DNA of 64,000 nucleotides, taken from positions 362,418 through 426,417 of the forward strand of contig NC_018309.1 in assembly GCF_000234665.1 (NCBI RefSeq), written 5' to 3'. The notes under the pieces are model-generated. The model saw nothing but the letters and a program-made list of their open reading frames with translations, was not told the DNA's origin and made no database searches. Source of the DNA: Leishmania mexicana MHOM/GT/2001/U1103. Its lineage: Eukaryota; Euglenozoa; Kinetoplastea; Trypanosomatida; Trypanosomatidae. Positions 51,880 to 61,031 of the stretch are shown here, piece after piece; position 1 is the stretch's first letter; the number at the start of each line of letters is the position of its first letter. The translations under genes and the position numbers were made by a program.

Positions 51880-53000
51880 ATGGCTGCCCAGCAATGGGAC
51901 GTAGCATGGCATCCTTTGTGGCTTATCGCTGAGTGCGCCGATTGTGACGACCTGCGCGGGGGGTTTTGTGTGGCGGACGGCGGCGCTTGAGGGAGACCGC
52001 CCGTCACATTGGCAGCAACAACGCCACAGTGGATGCAAGGGGCACGGAGTGCGTAGCAATCAGCAGCGACGAAGTGCCTCGGATCCATGAAGCGCTCGCG
52101 GGCCTCGGCAGTCGGCGACTGGCCCACGTATGTGCTATTCGGAGGTGAATCTTTGCGGGCCGCCGTCGCCCGCAGATGAGTTCGATGCGCAGCGCTTGCT
52201 CCTCCGCTACCTGGCGGTCACCGGCTGCACCCTGTGCTGTGCATCGTGGCTACCGGCACACAAGGAGGGCTATGGCGCTAGCAATCACGTCTGCCCAACC
52301 GGCTCGCGGTGTCGGCGCATCGCAGCGGAGGTGCACACGCCTGGTACGTCGCCAGCACGGGGGACCCTCTACGCTGTCCCGGTCGACACCTGCTCCGCAC
52401 CCACCGATGGAATCGTGGGCATACACGGTGCCCTGCACGTGCTTCGGGTGCGCGGGGCCGCTCGACGAGGCGCTGCAGACGTGGCCGTCGTGCGCGATGT
52501 CGTGCGACATGGGGTATTGTGCCGTTGCAGCGCTGCCCTTGGCCGGCTGTGCAGGTCATCCCGACCACCCTCGAGCTCCGGCGTGCTGGGAGCGTCGCGC
52601 CTACCGCTATGTCGCTCAGCGCCTCCCTCGAAGTTGGCCGTGGCAGACGATGAGGAGTACGTCCTCCTCGGCTACCGTGACGCCACCGCTGTTGTTGGCA
52701 ACTCTCGAGACCCAACGCGATTGCATGAGGACACCGCCGTGGACTTTCAAGGGCGCCCCGTTGAGGCTGTGCGACGCGTTCTGCGCGCACTGGCTGCAAG
52801 GGGCAGCCGGCGGGGCAACGCGCGCTGCGACACAGACCGTGCAGCAGTGCCGGTGTTGGGGGTCTACCCTCTTCTCCGTTTTGTGCAAGCTTGAAGCTGC
52901 ATCTGTGGTGGCCGTGTCCGGTGCCTTGTGGCGCCGCCAGATCCGGTACGCTCCCGCATTGGGCTCGCCAGGGCTTTTCAGACGGCCCACCGCGGACTGA
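51880..53000 (+). pseudogene. Frameshifted cysteine-rich gene, possibly PLAC8/ama1-like
   Basis: From the first ATG after a good splice acceptor, the frame reads MAAQQWDVAWHPLWLIAEC, then a Cys-rich stretch, and stops at 51990. A homopolymer GGGGGG at 51960 lies just before a useful second frame with RETARHIGSNNATVD, which stops at 52148. From 52176 a third segment is open to 53000, with cysteine-rich text (CTCFGCAG, SCAMSCDMGYC, LCDAFCAHW). The order W-Cys cluster, ETARxIG-like phrase, more Cys clusters is reminiscent of PLAC8-type proteins (ama1 in Leishmania), but this is a weak guess. Frameshifts may be real decay or sequencing errors in homopolymers. No long frame on either strand is otherwise convincing. 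Confidence 0.35.
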
Positions 53001-53607
53001 GCTGTGCCGTGTGCAGCGAGCAGCACAACGATGAACTTCGCGTGCCATGACGGCAGTTGCGTCTCTGCCGACCCCACGCCGTACACGGCTTCTTGCTGCC
53101 CACGCTGCGCGGCGTGGCCAATGGCCGCGGCGGGCGTGCTGGCGCTGAGGAAGTCGGAAGAGGGAGGGGGAGGAGGATGGGGAGATGTCGAGCGTGCACA
53201 CCAAGGGAGGGGGAGTGCATAACGGTGTTGATGGCGTTGTGGGTGCCACCCACTTTAATCGGCAGCGACGACCAAACCAACTCGGCCTTCTCTTACTTTA
53301 CATCTCTGAGCTGTGCCTTCCCCGGCGCCGTGTGTGTGTGCGCGCACGCGCACGTGTACGCGATCATGTCACGGGTCGAAATGCACGCATACGCACCCAC
53401 GGACCCACGTGGCCACTTCGAAGCTCTACAGAGCAGGGAGGGCGTTCCTGTGTGTTCCTTGCACTCCCCAAAGGAGGTCTCACTGCCCGGCGACTGCACA
53501 GCCTGCTCTGCGCGCGTGTGCATCTCACGGCGTCCACAACGCCTGTGCACGCGTGCGTGGAAGGGGGAGGCTCTCTCGGTCTCTCTGCGTGACTAGAACA
53601 ACTCGAT

Positions 53608-53672
53608 TTCTCCTGCTCTTCCTGCTTCCCCTCTGCCCATCGCCTCCCGCACACCTGCACGTGTACACACAG
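53608..53672 (+). promoter_or_regulatory. Trans-splice acceptor of the small membrane protein gene (53.7 kb)
   Basis: Pyrimidine-rich 53608-53649 (TTTCTCCTGCTCTTCCTGC and following), then the first AG outside it at 53671-53672 (ACACAG), 65 bases before the ATG at 53738. A short out-of-frame ATG at 53701 would make an overlapping uORF of about 21 codons. Confidence 0.55.
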
Positions 53673-53737
53673 TGGTGCACACTGCGCAAAAACTTCGCGC
53701 ATGCACACCGGTGGTTGCTCTATTCTGTGTGGCTTTC

Positions 53738-54100
53738 ATGTCTTCTCGGTCCGGCGCGATGCGTGATCACCGCGGCTTCACCGCGCATGTAGCACTTTCC
53801 ATCTTCTTGGCCGCAGGTGGTGCGCAGGCGCAGGACGGCAGCAGCGGTGTCATGGAGAACTTCTCCATCTTTCTCTTCCTGTTCATCGGGGGCATCGCCC
53901 TGGGGACGATCATCATGCTTCCCATCGCGTGTCTCCGCTGGCAAGGGCTGCCGCTCGAGCTGAAGCCACGCGAGCGCTGCATGTGGGAGACGGCGCCGTC
54001 GAGCAAGATGAGCACCGCCAACCTTGTGCTGATGAGTAGTATAAAGATGGACACGCTGGGCGCGAAGAAAAATGCGCTGAGGCCTGGCGACGTGTTGTAG
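53738..54100 (+). CDS. Small membrane protein, function unknown
   Basis: A 120-residue protein. It starts MSSRSGAM, has a hydrophobic stretch followed by AAGGAQAQ (a signal peptide or first helix, about residues 17-32), a strong transmembrane segment at about 42-65 (FSIFLFLFIGGIALGTIIML), then a 55-residue polar tail with ELKPRERCMWE. No homologue is recognised. A typical polypyrimidine tract and AG precede it, which supports a real gene. It would be the last gene of the plus-strand block, beside the convergent strand-switch region. An upstream GTG extension to 53672 is not supported because it begins inside the acceptor. Confidence 0.55.
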   Translation: MSSRSGAMRDHRGFTAHVALSIFLAAGGAQAQDGSSGVMENFSIFLFLFIGGIALGTIIMLPIACLRWQGLPLELKPRERCMWETAPSSKMSTANLVLMSSIKMDTLGAKKNALRPGDVL

Positions 54101-57043
54101 GCGGCGACCACCCTGAACACGTCGCCAGCCGCGTCTGTCGGCCCCTCGTTAGGCGCACCAGCAGAGGAGTCGCCGGACAGGTCGCAGCAGGCGCCTCACC
54201 TCGGTTCTCAATTTACTGCAACTCCGCCTGCTCGGTCGGCTGTGTCGTCCCAGATGGCACCGGCGACGAAGACGAAAACTCCCATACTTCCTCACGGCGC
54301 AAGATGTAAAATGCGTGAGCGAGTGCCGGAGACCGCTCTCCTGCTCTCCACCCCTCCCGTCGCATGCGATGCGTGTGGCCACTTTGTGTACACGTCATCC
54401 TGCGCACCTCTGCCGCTCCTCCCCCTCACTACCTTCCCACTGATGCCTGCATTTTGCTTTCTGCGGGTGCTTCTCATTCTGGGGGGGTGGGGTGGCGCTC
54501 GCACACTTTCAGAGCTGCGCCCCCCCCCCCCCCACCGCCTTGCTTGACTTCGTTCTTTGACGAGCGCGGTACATGTGCATCACGCCGGCACACCCACACG
54601 GCACACCCGCGCTCTCTGCGTGCAGGCGTGCGCTTGTGTGCGCGCTCAGCTGTCACATCTCTGCAAAAGGCGAGACATTCGGTTCATCATTCTCCACTCG
54701 GCTGGGCGTCAAGGATCGGGGCGAGGGAGGAGGGGGGGGGGCGGGTGCCAACAACTCCGCCAACCCGTGCTTCCGAATCTCCGCGGGGTGGTGACGTGAG
54801 AAGTCCGAGGTCGCTCTCACACGCTGCTGGGATTTTAGAGGGTGGCAAGTAGAAGCCGTCGGTAAAACGCGTCATGCCGTCTCCTTAGGGTCCAGGGACA
54901 GGGCCGCGATGTGTGCGCTCTCATGATCCAACAGCCCCACCCCCTCAGCTTGAATGACCTCTGGCGTCTATCCTCTCCTCTGCTCGCACAGCATGGCAGC
55001 TGCAATGCCCACACCCCTCTTACTCCGTACAGTCTCTCCTCCCCTCTCTTTCTGCAGACAATACGCCAGGTGAACAGAGCGAGTGTTTAGGCGCATCGCC
55101 TCACCCGTCACCACCCCGACAGAGACCGCCGCAGTCAAGCATGTCGGGTGCACCGAGGTCCGGCAACAGGCGAATGCAAACGTCGTCTTAGACTGCTTGA
55201 GAAGTGAAGGGCGGATTATGCAGCAGAGGCACTGAACGGGCCGAAGAAGATCCTGGCAAACCCCTCTCCGCGCCGAGGAGCAGCACCAGCCGCACGAGCC
55301 CTCAAAGAACTCTGAAGACAGGGCTGCCCACCGGGTGGCCCGGAGAGGGACAGGACAGGATAATTAGATGCTCACCGGGGTGGTAGCGTGCCACGCGGGA
55401 AGACGACACGTCGCGGAGCTGCATTTTCCCCTGCTAGAGTGCGCATGCCAACACAGCTTTGTGGCACAAGCAGACGACTGGCCACGCTCACGGACGACCT
55501 GACCGGAGGAGGACTGTCCCGCCACGTCAGCACTGAGGAGAGAAGCGGCTGCTCACCCCTGCACACGCGACATCGCTGGCTAGCCGGTATCCCAGCATGG
55601 GGTAGGACTCGCAGCAACGCACGACTGCGTACTTTCGGCTTCCCCTCCGTCTGTCCTTGTGGGGGCGGGACGTACGCAAGACCTTCTCGAGGATCGCCCC
55701 ACGACGGCCTTCTGACCTTCGCCAAGTGCGTGGCACAACAACGCTTCAGCGATGACGGCGGGGGCTTCTCATGCTGATCTATGTATTCGCAGAGACATCA
55801 GATGAATCGATACGACGACCCCCCCCCCCAAGACCGCACCCATGCCGCTCGCGCCCCGCTCTTTCACAGGGCCACAACGAAAAGGCGGGCCGGGGAAGCG
55901 AGACTTCCGTGCACACCAACGGTGGACTCTTTTGTAACAACAAAACCGAACAGATGCCCCCCCCCCCACAGGGCGAAAACCCCTCCCCTCTTATGAAGGG
56001 CGGCGGGCCTGACGGCGAGGAGGGCATCCCGCTGGAGGGACCCGGTGACAAGTCATGGCTGAGCGCCGCGAGGAGGAGCTGAAAGGCGTCGCCAAATTGT
56101 CTCCAGGTACGCAACGATCCACAGCGCGCTGATATCCCCTTGCCGTTGTATGGTGATTGGACGACACCCATATGAACACCAAGGAATCACCGGAATGGTC
56201 GGCAGCGCACGGCAGATGGCGCACCAGCTCATGAGCGGCGGGAATTCCGAATCGGCCGCCACACGTACCCGGTGGCATCCCGCCCTCAGCAGGCAGGACG
56301 GTTCGACGCTGGCGGCACCGGCTGAGCCAGCGGTCGGGAATAAGGTGGGGTGGCGGGGGGTGCGCCCAAGGAAGCCGACCCGGACCCGAAGCTGGCCCTC
56401 GTACGCGGAGCAGTGGCCCACCGTCTGGTGCAGATCGGGGGGGCCTCAAGGCGGACATGGTGCGACCAGCCAGACGTACAGCGGTCCAAACGGTGTGGCG
56501 ATACCTGGGCTATTCCCCGAAGCCTGCGCCGGGGACCATTCGGGCACGGGGTGGCGCCTCGGGCCCCCTCCATGGCCTTGGCGGTGTGGGCCAGGCGCTC
56601 GCGGGCCGGTCAGGTGGTGGTGGGGGGTGGTTTGGCGCCCAGGGGAGGGCCGCGCCCCGGGCCCAGGGCGCGGCCGCCCCCCGCGACCGAAAGGCGTGGC
56701 GTGGCCGGGTGTCCAGGCGGGCGTCCGTTTGGTGGCGGCAGAAAGGCGTGTGCGGGTAGTGGAGCGGTGAGGGCGCATATGGGTGGTGGTGGGCGTGGGG
56801 TGTCCGCGTCTTCCGTCGTTTGGCCGCCGAGAGGAGGGGGGGGGGCGTCGCCGTGATGTTGGCGCGGACGCGGCGGCGAAGGCTTCCGACACGTCCCCGC
56901 TGGAATTCACGCGTTTTCTTGTTACTGGGCACTATACGCGTGGGTCTGTCGGTGCACACCTGCACACACACACACAAAGCCGCTCCCGCAGCCAGGTGGC
57001 GAGCGAGAGTGAGGCATCGCCGCTGCCCTCACCGCCTCTCCCC
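54101..57043. other. Convergent strand-switch region (probable Pol II termination zone)
   Basis: Plus-strand genes on the left and minus-strand genes on the right converge on this 2.9-kb gene-free region. In Leishmania such regions are transcription termination sites, often marked by base J and histone H3 variant and sometimes holding Pol III genes. I searched by eye for tRNA B boxes and 5S rRNA and found none convincing. It holds C and G homopolymers (54522-54533, 55819-55828, 55958-55968), a possible retroposon remnant (about 55390-55780) and GC-rich sequence at 56500-56880 with a texture like the left contig end. Confidence 0.7.
55388..55777 (+). mobile_element. Possible degenerate ingi-related retroelement remnant
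   Basis: A 129-codon open frame whose C-terminal part reads like the end of a non-LTR retroelement ORF: WLAGIPAWGRTRSNARLR, a proline/cysteine motif SVCPCGGGTY, then a spaced cysteine in FAKCVAQQRF. This resembles the zinc-finger tail of ingi/L1Tc-type polymerases, but one histidine/cysteine pair is not clear. The surrounding spacer has no gene. The match is weak and rests on pattern memory only. Confidence 0.25.
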
Positions 57044-58555
57044 TTACTTTTCTATGGGCGACGGTACTGGTGGGGCTGCGTCGTTGCCGCTCTGCGCACG
57101 CTGCAGACGTTGCTGCGCCGCTGCGCCGGAGAGCCGCTCCTGCTCTTTGGCTTCGAAGGAGCGGACAACGACGAGCAGCTCCTTCATCCGGGTCACCGCG
57201 ACGTGCATCTCGCTAGTGGTCAGTACCGGGGCGTAGTCGGACGGGTGCGGCTGCAGGTCGAGAAGCTTCATCTCCTTCACGCGATCCACAACGACGCCGG
57301 TGTCAATCTCTTTGTCGCGCACGTCGGCGAACGTGACGAGGTGGTGCAGCATCATGCTGCGGCCCACGGCGTCGAGGATGTAGTTGGGCGTCAGGCCAAG
57401 CTCCGCAGCTGGGTCGATCGCCTGCGCCTTCGTCTCCTCCGGCGTTGGCGGAGGCACCGGCGGCATGCAGAGCAGCGCGTAGAAGCGCTTCCAGAACTCT
57501 TCGTCCACGCGAAAGCGGTAATACGGCATGGTGAGCGGCAGACATAGGCTGCGCATGGGGTCCTCGGTGAAGTCGCCGTGCATCTGCGCCGTCTGCGCCC
57601 GAGTCACCGCCGCCGTCACCTCCTTGGAGAAGACGACGTGGGTGCAGTAGTCCGTGTGGTAGTCGTCGCCTCTGGTCGCCTCGAACACGCGTGCCAGCAG
57701 CAGCGGCCGCTCCGTCGCGAAGTGCACGGCATGATCGAAGGGCTTGCAACTCTTGACAAGGCTTCGGTAGTAGACGATCTCCATGTCGTTCAGCACTGCC
57801 CACGCAGCGGCGGCGCCGTAGAGCCGCGTGCGGTCCTTCTGCTCCACCGCAAAGGCAAGGTTGAGCAGCGAGGACACGGCCTGCTCGTCGCGGCGCAGGT
57901 TGACCAGCAGGGCAGCGCGCCAGAGGTACAGGGAGGTGATCTCCTCCCGCAGATCTTCGTCCTCGCGGAGCGGGTTGGTGCCGGCGTGGACGCTGTCGGC
58001 GCCGGTCTTCGGCGTGGCCGGCGTGAACTCATGACCGTCGGAGCCGTCAATGATAAAGCGTGCCTCAAGGCCGCGCCCACGAGCAGCCGCCTTCAGGTGC
58101 GCGTCGACGGTGTGCTGGATGCCCTTCACCACCTCTTCGAGCTTCTCTTCGGCAGCCAGGGCCACCAAGGCACGTATCTCCGGCGTCGGGGCGTCCTCGA
58201 CCTCGTACACCTGGCGCTCCGCCAGCACCTCGGCCCCCTTCGTCACTGGCCGCATAGTGAAGCACTGTGGGAAGCGACACGCCGGCGCGCCAGTGCATGT
58301 GCACCGCCCACCGGCACCGCACCGGTACTGCAGATCGAACACGGTACTGCGAACGACGAAGTCGCGCCGCGCTTTCTCCATGTCGGAGACCGGCGGCGAG
58401 GCGCCATGAAAGTGACGGGCCGCGACGACGCCGCGCAGGTGCGTCAGGGATGGCTGTGCTGGCGCGGCCTCTATGAAGTCGGAGCAGTCGCACGGCGCCA
58501 GCGGCTTCCGCCTCGTCTTCAGCTTCGACGTGATTTTGGAAAAGAATGACTTCAT
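57044..58555 (-). CDS. Conserved-looking protein of unknown function
   Basis: A 503-residue protein. The basic N-terminus (MKSFFSKITSKLKTRRKPL) is followed by a short Cys pair CDC at about 22-24. A second cysteine-rich patch at about 80-95 contains CGAGGRCTC and CRFPQC with spacing that could bind metal. The rest is largely helical, with Leu/Ala/Glu-rich segments such as EIRALVALAAEEKLEEVVKG and EEITSLYLWRAALLVNL. No catalytic motif is recognised. The frame is open upstream to 58831, but the ATG at 58555 gives the compact protein and lies after the low-complexity leader. It is the last gene of the right-hand minus-strand block. Confidence 0.8.
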   Translation of the reverse strand: MKSFFSKITSKLKTRRKPLAPCDCSDFIEAAPAQPSLTHLRGVVAARHFHGASPPVSDMEKARRDFVVRSTVFDLQYRCGAGGRCTCTGAPACRFPQCFTMRPVTKGAEVLAERQVYEVEDAPTPEIRALVALAAEEKLEEVVKGIQHTVDAHLKAAARGRGLEARFIIDGSDGHEFTPATPKTGADSVHAGTNPLREDEDLREEITSLYLWRAALLVNLRRDEQAVSSLLNLAFAVEQKDRTRLYGAAAAWAVLNDMEIVYYRSLVKSCKPFDHAVHFATERPLLLARVFEATRGDDYHTDYCTHVVFSKEVTAAVTRAQTAQMHGDFTEDPMRSLCLPLTMPYYRFRVDEEFWKRFYALLCMPPVPPPTPEETKAQAIDPAAELGLTPNYILDAVGRSMMLHHLVTFADVRDKEIDTGVVVDRVKEMKLLDLQPHPSDYAPVLTTSEMHVAVTRMKELLVVVRSFEAKEQERLSGAAAQQRLQRAQSGNDAAPPVPSPIEK

Positions 58556-59286
58556 GATTGTGTGCGTGACGGTGGTGGCGAAGCTAACGAAGTGAGAGGG
58601 GCGAGTGTGCGCTGGTGGTGGTGCCGCTCCATCGCTCTTACGCGTATGGAGGAGGAGATAGCGGAGGATGTGGAGGGGGGGAGGCCGGGGGCGTGGGGTG
58701 GGTGGACTGGATACACGATGGCATTCCATGACGACCAGCTCTGCCGCCCCCACTGCCTCATCGTCTCTCGCGCGCTGCGGCTCTTCAGCTGCATGAGTCG
58801 GTACAAGCGACTGCACGCACAGCGCACCCATCCAACAAGCTCACACGGGGAGGGCGACGCAGAGGGAGGGGAGTAGGGCGCGCGTGCCGCTCCCCGTATT
58901 GGTGCCTCTTCCCTGTTCTGCTTAACGGGCGAGGATCAACAAGACACACACACGACAGGGAGGCGCACACGCTGGCGCCGTCATCACCGAGACAGACATG
59001 GAGAGAGACCGTGCGGCAGCAACGAACAGGCCTGGGGAAAGGCGTCGACACGGACATCAACCTAACCGCGACAGTTCACCGCAGCACAAACCACCGTCAC
59101 TGCCATCGCCGCGCAAGAGGGGGGGGGGGCGGCGAGACAGGGAAAGGCAAGAGGAAGACGTGCAAAGGGAGAAGCTCGCAGAGTTCTCCTGGAACAAACA
59201 CCCCCCTCCTCCCACACACACCCTCACAGAGGTGCGGGTGCGATGCACACGGAGGCGGGTGTGGGGGAGTTAGCAGTGCCTCTTCT
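58556..59286. other. Intergenic spacer V-ATPase d-unknown gene
   Basis: G/A-rich on the plus strand (CT-rich in the transcribed sense), with a short (CA)n at 58942-58953. No gene is seen. Confidence 0.65.
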
Positions 59287-60360
59287 TTACTGAGCGTACG
59301 GCACCGTGCTCACGTACTCGTGCAGGCGGTTGCGCATCTGCTGCACGACGCAGTCGGCGATCCACTGAAGGTTGTTGATCTCCAGCTCCTTCAGCTTCAC
59401 GTAGGCGTAAAAGACGCCGTACTGAAACTGCCGCGTCATGGCATCGTTGTACATGACCACCGACATCTCGACGAAACGCCGCTCCAGCGACTTCTTGGAC
59501 CCCGAGTCCACTGCCCGGCTGCTCTCGTCGAGCAGCTCAAAGTAAGTCGCGAAGCGACGTAGGCGGTCGCGCAGCTGCTCCTCGTTCTCGCTCTCCGCAA
59601 TGTCATCGTGGATGTCGACGAGGGAGCCGATGCTCGGGAAGACCTTGCGGCGGTCCACCGGCGTGATCTCTCGCATGCCAAGCGTGTTCAGAGTAAAGGT
59701 GAGGACCATGCGGTCCGCCTCGGCGTCCAGCAGCGGGCACATCACCTCGCGCGTCTCGCCGCCGAGGTTGTAGCAGAAGTCGTAGAACTGCTCGTAGTAG
59801 TTCTTCATGAGAAGGCCGCGGATGTACTCCACCGAGAGCTCATCCAAGTCGCGCTCGAAGCCGCCCTCGGCGCTGAAAAAGCGGCCCACCGGACTGTCGA
59901 TGAGCACCACCTCGAACATCTCCTGCACGTCCGAGGCGGCGATCAGCGTTGGCATCTCCGGGAAGACGCCGAGGGGGTGGCACTTGGTTAGCAGCTCGAG
60001 GTTGGCGCGGCCGCTGCGCTTCGCCACGATCAGCTTCAGCACGTTCGACAGCATGTACTCGCAGCTGATAAAGTCGAGAAACTGACACAGCGGCGGCTCC
60101 GCCCAGGAACGCAGCTCTTTGAACTGCTTTAGGAGCACCTCCTGCGCACGATCGACGATGATGCGCGAGGTCAGCGTCCCCTCCTGCTGAAGAAAGTTGC
60201 CATAGTCGGTGATCTGCAGCTGGCTCTTCATGTCACCGAGGTTGTCGCACTGGCAGAGGTTGTTGTACTCGTCGACGCGGAGAAGGGCGTCGCGGTAGCC
60301 GTGCACCACAGCCTCGAGGTGGCCCTCGTGCACGTTGTAGTCCATCATAGTGCGTCCCAT
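59287..60360 (-). CDS. V-type proton ATPase subunit d (Vma6/AC39)
   Basis: A 357-residue protein aligned nearly end to end with subunit d, the V0 collar that links the central stalk to the c-ring of the vacuolar H+-ATPase. This pump acidifies acidocalcisomes, endosomes and lysosomes. Conserved phrases include QITDYGNFL (53-61), PLCQFLDFISCEYML (about 91-105), KCHPLGVFPEM, DELSVEYIRG, CPLLDAEADR, RFVEMSVV and QFQYGVFYAYVKLKE near the end. Length is close to human subunit d1 (351). The frame opens four codons upstream at GTG 60372, but the ATG at 60360 is the start. I see no break. Confidence 0.97.
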   Translation of the reverse strand: MGRTMMDYNVHEGHLEAVVHGYRDALLRVDEYNNLCQCDNLGDMKSQLQITDYGNFLQQEGTLTSRIIVDRAQEVLLKQFKELRSWAEPPLCQFLDFISCEYMLSNVLKLIVAKRSGRANLELLTKCHPLGVFPEMPTLIAASDVQEMFEVVLIDSPVGRFFSAEGGFERDLDELSVEYIRGLLMKNYYEQFYDFCYNLGGETREVMCPLLDAEADRMVLTFTLNTLGMREITPVDRRKVFPSIGSLVDIHDDIAESENEEQLRDRLRRFATYFELLDESSRAVDSGSKKSLERRFVEMSVVMYNDAMTRQFQYGVFYAYVKLKELEINNLQWIADCVVQQMRNRLHEYVSTVPYAQ

Positions 60361-61031
60361 TTTTCCGAACACAGCCGTGTGCGTTGGTGTCCTTTCCGAC
60401 CTCCGTGGCCTACGCAGAAGAGGGGGGAGGGGGGAGGATGAGGGCGTCAGAGGGTGGACGACGCCGGCGAGGAACCGCTAATCTGTGGGTATAGTAGAGG
60501 GGGTACGTAGGTGGCGTAGGGAGAGATGCTAAGAGAGGGAGGGAGACGGTGTGCAGGTGGTGCCATGCCCATGTTGGGTGAGTGTGTGCATGTGCAACGG
60601 GATGGTGGTGATGAGGATGATGAGGGGTCCGACAGAAGTGGAGAGCATGCACGGAGAGAAGCAGAAGCAGAGGCAGAGGTCGGCGTTGGTCCCCCCCTGT
60701 AGAGACGCGACCATCCTGTAGTCTGTCCTCCAAGCCCACAGGACACGCACATCTGTACGCCATATCGGATGCACGGCGGCGTATCTACGTGTGCGTAGTA
60801 GTCGTGGGGCTGCAGCTACACATGGCCTTAGGTGCTGGATGGGGGTGCACCGAGAGAAGGAGAGAGAGGACCGCTGCGCACAAAAGCCATCGGTTGGGAT
60901 ATGGGGAGTGTGGAAACGGGTAGGGCGTAGAGGCGACGGGCAGCGATGGGCAGCCGTCGTGCTCCTTCCCATCTCCGCGTACACCATGATCGGACCCCCC
61001 CACTCAGTGCCATGTGCGCACCGCGACAGGC
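60361..61031. other. Intergenic spacer LRR gene-V-ATPase d
   Basis: Spacer with GA-rich (minus-strand CT-rich) tracts at 60410-60450 and 60520-60550. No gene is seen. Confidence 0.65.
60410..60450 (-). promoter_or_regulatory. Trans-splice acceptor of V-ATPase subunit d
   Basis: Minus-strand C/T-rich tract (complement of 60418-60440) followed by CTGCGTAG, AG at 60411-60410, 49 bases before the ATG. Confidence 0.6.

Noticed and set aside
52278..53249. 323-codon minus-strand frame opposite the Cys-rich broken gene
   Set aside because: Arg/Pro/Ala-rich, typical of the antisense of GC-rich coding DNA; no splice tract in place.
50565..57043. tRNA or 5S rRNA genes in the convergent region
   Set aside because: Such genes are common at these sites, but no B box with matching acceptor stem and no 5S sequence was found by eye; the GGTTCGA at 56300 lacks a T-stem partner.
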